A stretch of 22,500 nt of DNA from Hadesarchaea archaeon (GTDB lineage Archaea > Hadarchaeota > Hadarchaeia > Hadarchaeales > Hadarchaeaceae). A model generated the notes under the pieces. The model saw only the letters and a list, made by a program, of their open reading frames with translations. It did not search any database and was not told the origin of the DNA. Below are positions 1 through 8,498 of the stretch, one piece after another. Position numbers and translations under genes: made by a program. The stretch's first letter is position 1. Every line of letters starts with the position of its first letter. The stretch lies in NCBI GenBank assembly GCA_014361095.1, contig JACIWF010000006.1, forward strand, positions 1 to 22,500, given 5' to 3'.

Positions 1-917
1 GTCAGGACGGGCATCTGGGTGACCGAACCGCTTTTACCTTTAATCCTGCCTGCCCGCTCATAGATGGTGGCCAAGTCGGTATACATGTACCCGGGATATC
101 CCCTTCTGCCGGGCACCTCACCCCGGGCTGCCGAAACCTCCCGGAGGGCCTCACAGTAATTGGTCATGTCTGTAAGTATCACCAACACTTGCATCCCTTG
201 GACAAATGCCAAGTACTCGGCTGTGGTCAAGGCAAGTCTGGGTGTGAGAATCCGCTCGATTGCGGGATCGTTGGCCAAATTCAGAAAAACAGTCGCGCGC
301 TCAATGGCTCCGCTTCTTTCAAAATCCCTGATGAAGAAAGCCGCCTCCTCATGGGTAATTCCCATGCCGCAAAAAACCACGGCAAACTTTTCCTCCTCCC
401 CCAGGACCTTGGCCTGTCTAGCTATCTGAGCCACAAGTTCATTATGCGGCAGGCCAGCGCCTGAGAAAATAGGTAGTTTCTGGCCACGGACCAGCGTGTT
501 CATGCCGTCTATGACCGAGATGCCGGTCTGGATAAACTCGTTTGGATACTCGCGTGCGGAGGGATTTATCGGAGATCCGTAGACATCCCACTCATCCTCA
601 AATATCGGCTTCGGTCCACCATCTATCGGGACCCCCCTTCCGCTGAAAACCCGGCCCAGCAGCTCCATTCCGACGCCGAACTTAACCGTCTCACCTCTGA
701 ACCTGACCTTTGTTCTGTAAGTGTCTATCCCTCTCGTGCCCTCATAAACTTGGACGACAGCGCGGTCCTCATAAGCATCCAGAACCTGCCCATGCTTGAT
801 TTCCCCATCAGGCGTGGTGATATCAACCACTTCACCATAAGCCACCCCGCTCACTCCCTCCACGATCATCAGGGGGCCATAGACCTCAGTCACCGTCAAA
901 TATTCACGGCTTTTCAT
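1..917 (-). CDS. atpB: A-type ATP synthase subunit B (3' end cut by window start)
   Basis: Non-catalytic nucleotide-binding subunit of the A1 head, alternating with subunit A in the A3B3 hexamer on the cytoplasmic side of the membrane. The frame is open from an ATG at 917-915 (protein starts [20 protein letters not shown]) to the window edge, giving 305 of an expected ~460 residues. Family landmarks visible in order are [20 protein letters not shown], then [20 protein letters not shown], and near the edge [20 protein letters not shown]. The degenerate P-loop region (SGAGLPHNE) is normal for B subunits, which do not hydrolyse ATP. The start overlaps the end of the subunit A gene by 14 bases, so A and B are translationally coupled. 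Identity is certain; only the C-terminal third is missing, beyond the window. Confidence 0.97.
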   Translation of the reverse strand, partial: MKSREYLTVTEVYGPLMIVEGVSGVAYGEVVDITTPDGEIKHGQVLDAYEDRAVVQVYEGTRGIDTYRTKVRFRGETVKFGVGMELLGRVFSGRGVPIDGGPKPIFEDEWDVYGSPINPSAREYPNEFIQTGISVIDGMNTLVRGQKLPIFSGAGLPHNELVAQIARQAKVLGEEEKFAVVFCGMGITHEEAAFFIRDFERSGAIERATVFLNLANDPAIERILTPRLALTTAEYLAFVQGMQVLVILTDMTNYCEALREVSAARGEVPGRRGYPGYMYTDLATIYERAGRIKGKSGSVTQMPVL

Positions 918-2709
918 TTTCTCCCTCGGCAACTTTTGCCCCGGCGGTGGGGGCTTTCTTCGTCTTTAGCAAATAATCAAACTGTTCCTTAAGATGCCTC
1001 TCAATTTTTCCATACTCCTTGGCAAATTTTTCCGCCGTGAGCCTTTTCATCCCGGCGATTTCCTCCTTGACAGGGAGTTTTCTTATTTCCTCCACGGTGA
1101 CGCCCCGCCTGGCCGCCTCGACGGCATTGTGGTAGAAGTTTATTATTATCTTCAGCATTCCAATTTGCTTTTCGGGAGGACAGTAAGTATCGACCTCGTG
1201 AAGAGCGAACTGCTGGAGAAAGTCCTCTCGCATCATTCGGGCGGATTCAAGCACCGCCCGGTCTGGCTCCGGCAGCGCATCGGGTCCCACTAGCTTCACT
1301 ATTTCCTCCAACTCTGCCTCTCTCTGCAACATCACCATGGCCTCATCCCGCAGTTCCTTCCAGTCCTCATTGGTCTTCGACTTCCACCAATCCCTGACAT
1401 TGTCGACATACAATGAATAACTGGTGAGCCAATTTATGGCGGGGAAGTGTCGGCGGTATGCTAAGTTTGTATCGAGAGCCCAGAAGACCTTGACGATCCT
1501 CAGGGTGTTCTGAGAAACAGGTTCTGAAAAATCTCCCCCTGGTGGTGAGACGGCACCGAGCACGGTAACGGAACCAAAACGTTCATCTGAACCTAACGTT
1601 TGCACGCGCCCCGCTCTTTCATAGAACTCTGCTAGCCTCGAGGCAAGATATGCTGGGAAACCCTCCTCACCCGGCATCTCCTCCAACCGACCTGATATCT
1701 CACGCATGGCTTCGGCCCACCTGGAAGTGGAATCTGCCATAAGTGCCACATCATATCCCATATCCCGGAAATACTCGGCAATGGTGATGCCGGTGTAAAC
1801 GCCTGCTTCTCTGGCAGCGACCGGCATATTGGATGTATTGGCTATAAGCGTGGTCCTCTGCATTAAAGATTCTCCGGTTCTGGGATCCTTAAGCTCTGGG
1901 AAATGTATCAACACATCACACATCTCGTTGCCGCGCTCACCGGCACCAATATATGTGATCACATCGGCATCGGCCCATTTGGCGACCTGATGGAGAAAAA
2001 CTGTTTTACCTGTGCCAAAGCCACCAGGTATTGCGGCAGTTCCGCCCTTCACAATCGGGAAGAATGTATCGGCGACTCGTTGACCCGTAAGCAGCGGTTG
2101 ATTTGCCTCCAATTTTCTCTTGAAGGGACGTGCCCGCCGAACGGGCCACACCTGCATCATTCGGACATCCTTTTTGCCGGTAGGTGTCTCAATAACAGCA
2201 ACTACATCTTCCACCCTATGCAAGCCATCCGAAATCTCCAAAATTTTACCCTTGATGCCCGGTGGAACTAGTATCCTGTGCTCAACTATTCGGCTCTCGT
2301 TGACTATTCCCAAAACATCGCCCTCGACTACCTCGGCGTCTTTTTTCACCTTGGGTACAAACTCCCACTTTGTCTCCCTTGAAAGAGCATGGGCAAAAAC
2401 GCCTCTTTTTATCATATCACCAATTCTGTCTCGAATTACTGTCAATGGTCTCTGGGTACCATCATAAATCGCGCCGATCAATCCTGGACCCAGCTCGACT
2501 GACAGAGGACGTCCCGTACCCTCGACCTTTTCACCCGGTTTTATGCCCACAGTTTCCTCGTAGACTTGAATGGTCGCACGATCGCCGGTAAGCCCAATTA
2601 TTTCCCCCATCAACTGCTCTTCACCAACTCGGACCAACTCGTACATCTCAGAGCCACGCATATCATCTGCAATGACGACGGGCCCAGTAATTCTGGCAAT
2701 TTTTCCCAC
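904..2709 (-). CDS. atpA: A-type ATP synthase catalytic subunit A
   Basis: Catalytic subunit of the archaeal ATP synthase (ATP + H2O <-> ADP + Pi coupled to ion flow), 601 residues, a normal length for the family. Visible are the N-terminal beta-barrel, the A-subunit-specific insertion (about residues 110-190), Walker A GGFGTGKT at 229-236, the GAGERGNEM segment with the catalytic Glu, the Walker B strand [20 protein letters not shown], and [13 protein letters not shown] further on. No in-frame intein is present. The most common archaeal P-loop is GPFGSGKT, so the G and T variants are small departures. The start is GTG at 2709; no other in-frame start lies close upstream. It is divergent from the atpH operon, separated by 237 bases, and runs into atpB with a 14-base overlap. 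In most archaea A and B lie between F and D; here they have been relocated. Confidence 0.98.
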   Translation of the reverse strand: MGKIARITGPVVIADDMRGSEMYELVRVGEEQLMGEIIGLTGDRATIQVYEETVGIKPGEKVEGTGRPLSVELGPGLIGAIYDGTQRPLTVIRDRIGDMIKRGVFAHALSRETKWEFVPKVKKDAEVVEGDVLGIVNESRIVEHRILVPPGIKGKILEISDGLHRVEDVVAVIETPTGKKDVRMMQVWPVRRARPFKRKLEANQPLLTGQRVADTFFPIVKGGTAAIPGGFGTGKTVFLHQVAKWADADVITYIGAGERGNEMCDVLIHFPELKDPRTGESLMQRTTLIANTSNMPVAAREAGVYTGITIAEYFRDMGYDVALMADSTSRWAEAMREISGRLEEMPGEEGFPAYLASRLAEFYERAGRVQTLGSDERFGSVTVLGAVSPPGGDFSEPVSQNTLRIVKVFWALDTNLAYRRHFPAINWLTSYSLYVDNVRDWWKSKTNEDWKELRDEAMVMLQREAELEEIVKLVGPDALPEPDRAVLESARMMREDFLQQFALHEVDTYCPPEKQIGMLKIIINFYHNAVEAARRGVTVEEIRKLPVKEEIAGMKRLTAEKFAKEYGKIERHLKEQFDYLLKTKKAPTAGAKVAEGENEKP

Positions 2710-2721
2710 GCGGCTGCCCCC

Positions 2722-2767
2722 ATTATTTTTAGGGGCACTGTTTTTATGAGTTTGCCCTAAAAATTAT
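2722..2767. promoter_or_regulatory. Imperfect inverted repeat in the atpA leader/promoter
   Basis: Read toward atpA, TTTTTAGGGCA at the upstream arm (2753-2763 on the + strand) pairs with TGCCCCTAAAAA at the downstream arm (2726-2737), with one extra G and a loop of about 15 bases. The loop holds a TATA-like CTCATAAAAAC. The repeat ends 13 bases before the GTG of atpA. It could be an operator around the promoter or a hairpin in the atpA leader. Only the symmetry is seen; the function is inferred. Confidence 0.4.
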
Positions 2768-2904
2768 CTGCCCCATCCACAATTTGATTTAATACCGCCG
2801 ATTTTATCGTTAAAAAAATAAAGCGTGAGTTGAACCTTGCCGAGTTATGACATCAGGCAATAAAAAATTAATCTTGCAAACAGGTGGAGCAACCTCGAGA
2901 AAAA

Positions 2905-2912
2905 CTTTTATT
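2905..2912 (+). promoter_or_regulatory. Probable TATA box of the atpH operon
   Basis: CTTTTATT preceded by a purine-rich CGAGAAAAA. A transcription start about 25 bases downstream would fall near 2933, just ahead of the SD AAGGTGA at 2936-2942 and the TTG start at 2947. The 237-base divergent gap between atpA and atpH otherwise holds only AT-rich sequence and the inverted repeat near atpA. Confidence 0.45.
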
Positions 2913-2946
2913 GAGCGTTCCATAACCATTAGCAGAAGGTGACAAT

Positions 2947-3270
2947 TTGGTCAACGAAGAACTTCGACTTATATTCGAAGCCGAGCAGAAGGCAAGGAAA
3001 AAGATTGAAGAAGCTCAGCAAGAAGCAGCGGCTATCCTCGAAACCGCGAAAAAAGAGGCTGAAAAAATCAAGGAAAATCAAAAGACCGCGACTCAGCTGA
3101 AAATCAAAAAAATTCTTGAAGACTATCAGAAAAAGGCTGAAACGGATGCCGAGAAACTTATCAGTGAAGCTCAGCAACAGAAAATGGAAATAACAAGAGA
3201 GGCCGAAAGTCGTGCCCCTGATGCCGTTAAGCTTATTTTTGATGTAGTCTTGGGGCGAACCCATGTTTAG
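2947..3270 (+). CDS. atpH: A-type ATP synthase subunit H
   Basis: Peripheral-stalk subunit that forms a right-handed coiled coil with subunit E and links the A3B3 head to subunit I. The 107 residues are almost entirely one long helix rich in Ala, Glu, Lys and Gln (for example ARKKIEEAQQEAAAILETAK), with no membrane segment, as expected. The start is TTG at 2947, chosen because a strong SD, AAGGTGA, ends 4 bases before it; no ATG is available near the N-terminus. It is the first gene of the rightward operon and overlaps the subunit I gene by 8 bases. Low-complexity coiled coil alone would be weak evidence; its place at the head of H-I-K-E-C-F-D makes the assignment firm. Confidence 0.9.
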   Translation: MVNEELRLIFEAEQKARKKIEEAQQEAAAILETAKKEAEKIKENQKTATQLKIKKILEDYQKKAETDAEKLISEAQQQKMEITREAESRAPDAVKLIFDVVLGRTHV

Positions 3271-5272
3271 AACTATGAGGATGCAGCGTTTTCGGGCGAT
3301 TTTTCCAAAAAGACTGCATGAAGAAGTGATCGCTGTTCTCCATGAGGCGGGAATCATCCAATTTAAGGAAGTCGATGTGCCTGAGATCGGAAGGATGACG
3401 ATAAGCGATGAGATTTACAAGCTTTCGTCACTGCTCAACAAGTTGAAAGAAATCCAGGAGTTCGTTGGTCATTCGCATAAGGTCATCGAAGTTGAAGAGG
3501 AGACCAGTGCCGCGACCATAACCAAGGCAGAAAAACTGCTGAAGGCCGTGGAAGCAAAGTTCAACTCGCTAAAAGAAATTGAAAGCAGACTGAACGATGA
3601 AAAAATTGAATTGACCACCAAGATGGAAGCTCTAAAAAGGTTCGTTGAAATAGAATCTCCTCTTAGTTATCTCAAGACAACGGACGAAATTCGAACTGTT
3701 GCTGGCTCGATTGCCGCCGAACGCACCCAAGAATTCTCCGATGAAATTAATACCGCGCTCAATTATAAAGTGTTCATCACTTTTTTTGGAAAGGGAAAGA
3801 AAAAAACTTTCATAGCGGTATGCCGGAGCAAGGACCAACAGAAGCTGTTGCCAATTCTTTACCGCTTTGGCGTGGAGCTAATGGAGATACCGGACTATCG
3901 CGAGACGGCAAGTGAAGCCCTGAAAAAACTTGAGAAAGAGATCAAAAGGCTTGAAGTAGAAAGATCAAAATTTGAAGAGAAAAAGAAGGATTTCGCGAGA
4001 GCCTACTCCGCGGCCATCAATGCTACGGTTGAGCTGCTCGAAATTCAGGTTGAGCGCCTAAAATGTTCGAAGTTCTTCGGCAATACCGAGAACACGGTCA
4101 TAATTGAGGGCTGGGTCCCTAAGAAAAAGGCAGATATCGACTCAATGCTGGCAACTGTAACCAAAGGGATCCATGTCGTCCGAGTCTACGATCCCAAGGC
4201 TGAGGAAATCGAATCAGTTCCATCGCAGTTTGAGAACCCAAAGCTGGTTAGCGATTTTGAGATCATAACCGAAACGTTCAGCACACCAAAATATGACGAG
4301 ATAGATCCGACGCCATTCATATCGATAACCTTCCCTCTCTTCTTCGCCCTCTGTCTATCCGATGCCGCCTATGGCCTCCTAGTCGCTATTTTCCTGCTCT
4401 CCGGTATTCAGGTAACCAAAATTTTCCCGAAAAAGCTGAAAGTGATACTTCTGCTGGGCTCAGTACTCACCATTATCATCGGGGCCCTTATCGGCGGATG
4501 GTTTGGCGTGGCCCCACTCTGGATTAACGCCATGGAAAACCCCATTCCAATCCTCAAAATAGCCGTGTTCCTAGGAATATTCCACCTCATCCTTGGATAC
4601 ATGATTAACGTTGCGAAAGATGTCATCAGAAAAAAATGGAAGCTGATGATCCTCACCCACATTCCCCACTTAATGATCATCGTCGGATTCTTCGGCATGA
4701 TATTCTGCGTCCTCGGGATTGGGTTACTTGAATTCGGAATTAATTTCGTCTTTCCCAAGCTGAAGCTATTCGACGTGTTCAATCCCTTTGTGACTGCTCC
4801 TTCACTAGTAGTCGCTTTTAGAATACTGTTTTTCTCCGGTTTAATAATCGAGATGCTGGGCGCGTCAATCATGGCGACAGGAGTGGGTAAAATAAGTGGC
4901 CCGATTAACGTTGTCTACGGGCTAAGCTCGCTGATAGCGGACGCGGCGTCTTACACCAGATTAATGGCGCTGAGCATCGCTACCAGTATCATAGCCTTCG
5001 CCATAAACTACATCGGCTTCTGGCTATATGGCAGCTTGTCGCCTCCTCTTACGGCGATATCAGGGATCTTAGCCATCCCATTGATGATAGTAATCGGGGC
5101 CATGCTCTTTGTAGCCCACTGCTTCAACATTTTTATTCAAAGCCTGGGAGCTTTCATCCACACCCTGCGTTTGCACTATGTTGAGTTCTTTGGAAAATTC
5201 TATGAAGGTGAAGGCAACAAGTTTTCTCCCTTTAAGGTTATAAGGAGGTTTACTAAAATAAAAAGGAGGTGA
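3263..5272 (+). CDS. atpI: A-type ATP synthase membrane subunit I (a-subunit homologue)
   Basis: Stator membrane subunit that forms the ion half-channels against the K ring; 669 residues, normal length. The N-terminal ~345 residues are soluble with two coiled-coil stretches (about 60-125 and 215-260) that reach the peripheral stalks. From about residue 350 there are seven or eight membrane helices. The conserved channel arginine is R566 in ASYTRLMALSIATS, matching yeast Vph1 R735 in its YLRLWALSLA motif, and a second conserved arginine, R636, lies in HTLRLHYVEFFGKFYEG close to the C-terminus. ATG at 3263 overlaps atpH; the TGA at 5270-5272 overlaps the candidate GTG start of atpK. No sign of truncation. 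Confidence 0.97.
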   Translation: MFRTMRMQRFRAIFPKRLHEEVIAVLHEAGIIQFKEVDVPEIGRMTISDEIYKLSSLLNKLKEIQEFVGHSHKVIEVEEETSAATITKAEKLLKAVEAKFNSLKEIESRLNDEKIELTTKMEALKRFVEIESPLSYLKTTDEIRTVAGSIAAERTQEFSDEINTALNYKVFITFFGKGKKKTFIAVCRSKDQQKLLPILYRFGVELMEIPDYRETASEALKKLEKEIKRLEVERSKFEEKKKDFARAYSAAINATVELLEIQVERLKCSKFFGNTENTVIIEGWVPKKKADIDSMLATVTKGIHVVRVYDPKAEEIESVPSQFENPKLVSDFEIITETFSTPKYDEIDPTPFISITFPLFFALCLSDAAYGLLVAIFLLSGIQVTKIFPKKLKVILLLGSVLTIIIGALIGGWFGVAPLWINAMENPIPILKIAVFLGIFHLILGYMINVAKDVIRKKWKLMILTHIPHLMIIVGFFGMIFCVLGIGLLEFGINFVFPKLKLFDVFNPFVTAPSLVVAFRILFFSGLIIEMLGASIMATGVGKISGPINVVYGLSSLIADAASYTRLMALSIATSIIAFAINYIGFWLYGSLSPPLTAISGILAIPLMIVIGAMLFVAHCFNIFIQSLGAFIHTLRLHYVEFFGKFYEGEGNKFSPFKVIRRFTKIKRR

Positions 5273-5280
5273 TTAAGCTG
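5264..5280 (+). promoter_or_regulatory. Strong Shine-Dalgarno that questions the atpK start
   Basis: AGGAGGTGA at 5264-5272 is the best SD in the window, but it overlaps the conventional start (GTG 5269-5271) and the atpI stop (TGA 5270-5272). The codon at ideal spacing (5 bases) is an in-frame CTG at 5278-5280. Another GGAGG lies at 5244-5248, 20 bases upstream of the GTG. Either coupled initiation at the GTGA overlap or non-standard CTG initiation is possible. Confidence 0.6.
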
Positions 5281-5760
5281 GCGGTCGAGGGGATCTGGGT
5301 TGCCTTGGCAGCTGGGTTGGCCATTGGCATTCCAGGGATAATGTCAGGCATGGGCGTCGGTATAGCTGGAGTCGCAGCGGCGGCTGTTGCCAGCGAGGAT
5401 CCGAAGAAAGCCTACAAAGCCTTTGTCTTCCAGCTATTGCCCGGGACCCAAGGTATCTACGGCTTCGTGGTTGGATTTCTGGTTATCATCGGTGCCGGAC
5501 TTGCACCCAGCAGTGTAGTGCCGGAGATGGCTAAAGCAGGAATTATTGGGCTAGCCGTCTTGGCAGCAACCGTTCCCGCCATCCTGCAGGGATTCACCGC
5601 TTATCCGCAGGGATTGGTCGCTTCCGCTGGTATTTCCGCTTTCGCAAAGAGACCCGAGGTCTTCTCCGTGGGGCTGATGTACACTGTTGCTGTAGAGCTC
5701 TATGCTATACTTGGAGTTCTAGCCACGATACTCATGCTGACCTTCACAGGTGTTTTATAG
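5269..5760 (+). CDS. atpK: A-type ATP synthase rotor subunit K (four-helix proteolipid, Na+-site type)
   Basis: Membrane rotor subunit; a ring of these turns as ions pass. The 163 residues form two fused hairpins (four helices), clearly an internal duplication: MSGMGVGIAGVAAAAVASED and VASAGISAFAKRPE occupy equivalent loops. Only the second hairpin has the ion-binding carboxylate, E143 in VAVELYAILG; the first has Q61 in LLPGTQGIYGF. L57, T60, Q61, Q114 and E143 line up with the five Na+ ligands known in Enterococcus hirae NtpK (L61, T64, Q65, Q110, E139), and the Q-to-E spacing is the same 29 residues. A Na+-coupled ring with half the carboxylates per helix pair is inferred. Start is GTG at 5269 (GTGA overlap with atpI) or possibly CTG at 5278, which would shorten the protein by three residues. 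Confidence 0.96.
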   Translation: MIKLAVEGIWVALAAGLAIGIPGIMSGMGVGIAGVAAAAVASEDPKKAYKAFVFQLLPGTQGIYGFVVGFLVIIGAGLAPSSVVPEMAKAGIIGLAVLAATVPAILQGFTAYPQGLVASAGISAFAKRPEVFSVGLMYTVAVELYAILGVLATILMLTFTGVL

Positions 5761-5771
5761 AGGGGAAAACA

Positions 5772-6401
5772 TTGCAGGCGGAAAAGGGCGCCAGATTGTT
5801 AGCTGAGGATATTTTGAGAGAAGCCGAGGAAAAGGCAGCCTTGATCATTCAGGAGGCTAACCAGCAGGCTGCAGCGATCATCAACACCGCCAAGATAAAC
5901 GCCGAGGAAGAGGAAAAACAAAAACTAAAGGAAGCTGAAACCAAGGGAAATCAAATATATGCGGAGATATTGGCCCAAGCAAAAGTCGAGGCAAGAAAGG
6001 AACTACTCACGGAAAAGGAGCTGCTAATTCAAAATGTGTTTAAAGAAGCCGAGGAAAAACTGAAAAAGCACGCCCTCACGGCGGAATATAAAGAGGATCT
6101 CCTCAGAATAACCGTTGAAGCCTGCAGAAAACTCGGCTCAAGCAGTATCGTAATCAGAGCCAACCAGCGGGACTTAGAAACCCTCAAATCATTGAAAAAC
6201 ACCATTTTGGATGAACTAAAAACAGAAAACAAAAACATCGATATTTCCTTGGGCGAACCAATTGAGGCCACGGGAGGAGTCAAAGTTGTAACTGCTGATG
6301 GAAAAATCGAAATCGACGAAACCTTTGAAGGAATAATCCGGAGACTAACCGACGTGTTGAGGGTAAAGGTGGCAAAACTGTTATTTGAAGGATCTCGATG
6401 A
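5772..6401 (+). CDS. atpE: A-type ATP synthase subunit E
   Basis: Peripheral-stalk subunit, partner of H; 209 residues, typical size. The N-terminal ~110 residues are a charged helix (from ARLLAEDILREAEEKAALII) that pairs with H. The C-terminal part is the globular domain that binds the top of A3B3; its signature is IEATGGVKVVTADGKIEIDE, followed by TFEGIIRRLTDVLRVKVAKL. The start is TTG at 5772, with AGGGGA at 5761-5766 as a modest SD, 11 bases after atpK. The gene ends in an ATGA overlap with atpC. Confidence 0.95.
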   Translation: MQAEKGARLLAEDILREAEEKAALIIQEANQQAAAIINTAKINAEEEEKQKLKEAETKGNQIYAEILAQAKVEARKELLTEKELLIQNVFKEAEEKLKKHALTAEYKEDLLRITVEACRKLGSSSIVIRANQRDLETLKSLKNTILDELKTENKNIDISLGEPIEATGGVKVVTADGKIEIDETFEGIIRRLTDVLRVKVAKLLFEGSR

Positions 6402-7531
6402 CGGAGATATTGATTGTAATCTTCGGCATCATCGGGCTTGTCTCCATCCTGATCACGCTCCACGCCAGGAGGACCGTGCCCTACGTTTACTGTGGGGCGA
6501 TGATAAGCGCCTGGGAGGCAAAATTGCTAAAAGAGAACCGCCTAATTGAAATGGCCGAAGCCCCGACGGTGGAAAATTTAATCACTTTACTCGATGACAC
6601 CGAATACCGTCCGATTTTAGCTGAAGTATCCAGAGAGGGGGCCGTCGATATAAAAAAAGCTGAAATGATACTCAAAGAACATTTAAACCATCGCTACCAA
6701 GAAATCCTAAAAATAGTTCCCAAGCCGCAGAAAGCAACTGTGGAAAGGCTTCTCAAGAAATGGGAAGTTTGGGGTTTAAAAGCAATTATCACCGCGATTC
6801 ACAACGGTTTGCCAATTGAGGAGGATTTGAAGCGCTACATGTCTTCTCCTACAATGACAAGGGAAAAGTTGGAGATGTTGACCTCGGTGAAAAATTTTGA
6901 TCAGCTGTTGGAATTTCTGAAGGAAAGCGAATATTTTCCCGTCCTAAAGGACGCACTAAAGGATTACAGGGAACGCGGCTTGTTGGCCCTTCTCTATGCG
7001 CTAGATCTCCATTACTACACCACTCTGTGGCGAGAAATACAGCGGACCAAATCACAACGGGAGATTCTAATGAAGATGATCGGATGCGAAATCGATATTG
7101 TAAACATCAAACTCATCCTAAGGTTGAAAATCGAGGGTGCGGCTCCGGAGGAAATTGACAAGTATCTCATCCGCCCATCTTATCTGTTAACCGAGGGAAT
7201 GCTCAAAGACATGACCTACGCGGAAAATATTAAATCCGGACTGGATGCGATCTCACGCACGCCCTACGGGATGGTTCTGCTGAACTTGCTCCCCCAGATG
7301 GAAGCGCAGGGGATTTCTATTGCTGAGAGGGCGCTCGATGGGCTGCGGCTAAAAGTATTCCGGGAGCAGGCAGTGGCCCACATTTTCAGCCTTGCCCCGG
7401 TAATTTTATACATACTATTAAAGGAAACAGAAGTTAGAAATTTGCTAACCATTCTGAGGCTCAAGGCAGAAAAAATTGAACCTCAAAAAATAAAAGAAAA
7501 AATGTTGCAGGTGGCTAAAATTGAGCTATAA
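6398..7531 (+). CDS. atpC: A-type ATP synthase subunit C
   Basis: Funnel-shaped adaptor (V-ATPase subunit d homologue) that sits on the K ring and receives the central stalk. 377 residues, somewhat long for the family (my recollection of other archaeal C subunits is about 350-370). The body begins with PYVYCGAMISAWEAKLLKEN, matching the usual YxYxxARxRAMxxxLL start, and includes DIVNIKLILRLKIEG and the C-terminal LTILRLKAEKIEPQKIKEKM. In front lies a strongly hydrophobic stretch, residues 4-21 (ILIVIFGIIGLVSILITL), followed by HARR, which looks like a membrane anchor; I am unsure how widespread this is among relatives. ATG at 6398 overlaps the atpE stop by four bases, and the end overlaps atpF by 11. 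Confidence 0.95.
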   Translation: MTEILIVIFGIIGLVSILITLHARRTVPYVYCGAMISAWEAKLLKENRLIEMAEAPTVENLITLLDDTEYRPILAEVSREGAVDIKKAEMILKEHLNHRYQEILKIVPKPQKATVERLLKKWEVWGLKAIITAIHNGLPIEEDLKRYMSSPTMTREKLEMLTSVKNFDQLLEFLKESEYFPVLKDALKDYRERGLLALLYALDLHYYTTLWREIQRTKSQREILMKMIGCEIDIVNIKLILRLKIEGAAPEEIDKYLIRPSYLLTEGMLKDMTYAENIKSGLDAISRTPYGMVLLNLLPQMEAQGISIAERALDGLRLKVFREQAVAHIFSLAPVILYILLKETEVRNLLTILRLKAEKIEPQKIKEKMLQVAKIEL

Positions 7532-7859
7532 AATCGCTGTCATCGGAGACCTCGAAACGGTGGCCGGATTTAATCTGGCAGGCGTCCAATTCACCCATGT
7601 TCACACAAATAAGGAGAAGACGCTGGCAAAATTGGAGGAATTTCTCACCCATGGCGAAATCGGCTTGATTCTAATAACCCATCGGGCTGTGGAGGATATC
7701 GGGCCGGAATTCCACAGAAGAGTTCAAGAAAAAGGACTGCTCCCCCTAGTGCTCAAGATACCCGACAGGACCGGCTATATTCCGGAAAGGGATGAACTCC
7801 AGGAGCTGATCCGGAGGACGGTTGGTGTCGAGATACAGATGAAAACGGAGGGGAAGTAA
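7521..7859 (+). CDS. atpF: A-type ATP synthase subunit F
   Basis: Small central-stalk subunit that binds subunit D and modulates ATPase activity. 112 residues, with the Rossmann-like start YKIAVIGDLETVAGFNLAGV and the conserved IGLILITHRAVEDIGPEF, then LPLVLKIPDRTG. The start is TTG at 7521, with GCAGGTGG at 7508-7515 as SD, overlapping the atpC end by 11 bases. The stop TAA abuts the ATG of atpD with no gap, where most archaea have atpA and atpB inserted. Confidence 0.95.
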   Translation: MSYKIAVIGDLETVAGFNLAGVQFTHVHTNKEKTLAKLEEFLTHGEIGLILITHRAVEDIGPEFHRRVQEKGLLPLVLKIPDRTGYIPERDELQELIRRTVGVEIQMKTEGK

Positions 7860-8498
7860 ATGGCGGCCAGAGTCACCATCTCGCCAAACAGAATGGAACT
7901 GATGAAGGTTAAGAATCGCCTAGCGTTGGCGGAAAAAGGTTATGATTTACTTAAGGAAAAAATGGACGCCTTAGTCATGGAACTGCTGAACACATTGAAG
8001 GCAATTCAAAAATCCAAAGCTGAAGCAACTGCACAGCTGAAGAGAGGCTACGAAGCGTTATCAATCTGTATGGCCGCACTCGGAACTTTTGAAACTGTGC
8101 AGGCGGCAGCGGAAACGAAAAAGGAACTCAACATTGATATCTCGGTGAGAAACATCATGGGCATCGAGGTCCCCACAGTTCAAGTTGGGGGAATTGAAAG
8201 AAACGCCCTTGCCCGCGGCTATAGTCTACACATGACCTCCTCCCTTCTGGACACGGCCGCAAGAGAGATGGAGCTGGCGACGAAGGTTCTCATCGAGCTG
8301 GCCGAGCTGGAAATAACGGCGTTTGCCTTAGCCCAAGAACTTGAAAAAACCAAGAGGCGTGTGAACGCATTGGAGTACATACTGATTCCCAGACTCAGAG
8401 AATCGGTGAAATTTATAATGATGAGGCTCGACGAAATGGAGCGGGAAAACTTCACCCGTCTGAAACGCATTAAAGCAATATTGGAAAAACGTGGATGA
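7860..8498 (+). CDS. atpD: A-type ATP synthase subunit D
   Basis: Central rotor shaft that penetrates the A3B3 hexamer; 212 residues, normal length. Two long helices form an antiparallel coiled coil: N-terminal ISPNRMELMKVKNRLALAEK and C-terminal KTKRRVNALEYILIPRLRES, the latter a family signature. ATG at 7860 directly follows the atpF stop, with GGAGGGGAAG as SD. It ends in an ATGA overlap with the next gene. Confidence 0.97.
   Translation: MAARVTISPNRMELMKVKNRLALAEKGYDLLKEKMDALVMELLNTLKAIQKSKAEATAQLKRGYEALSICMAALGTFETVQAAAETKKELNIDISVRNIMGIEVPTVQVGGIERNALARGYSLHMTSSLLDTAAREMELATKVLIELAELEITAFALAQELEKTKRRVNALEYILIPRLRESVKFIMMRLDEMERENFTRLKRIKAILEKRG

Noticed and set aside
2929..3357. 142-codon open frame antisense to atpH
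   Set aside because: A Phe/Leu/Ser-rich translation is the expected shadow of a Lys/Glu-rich coiled-coil gene on the other strand; the atpH reading is supported by operon position and SD.
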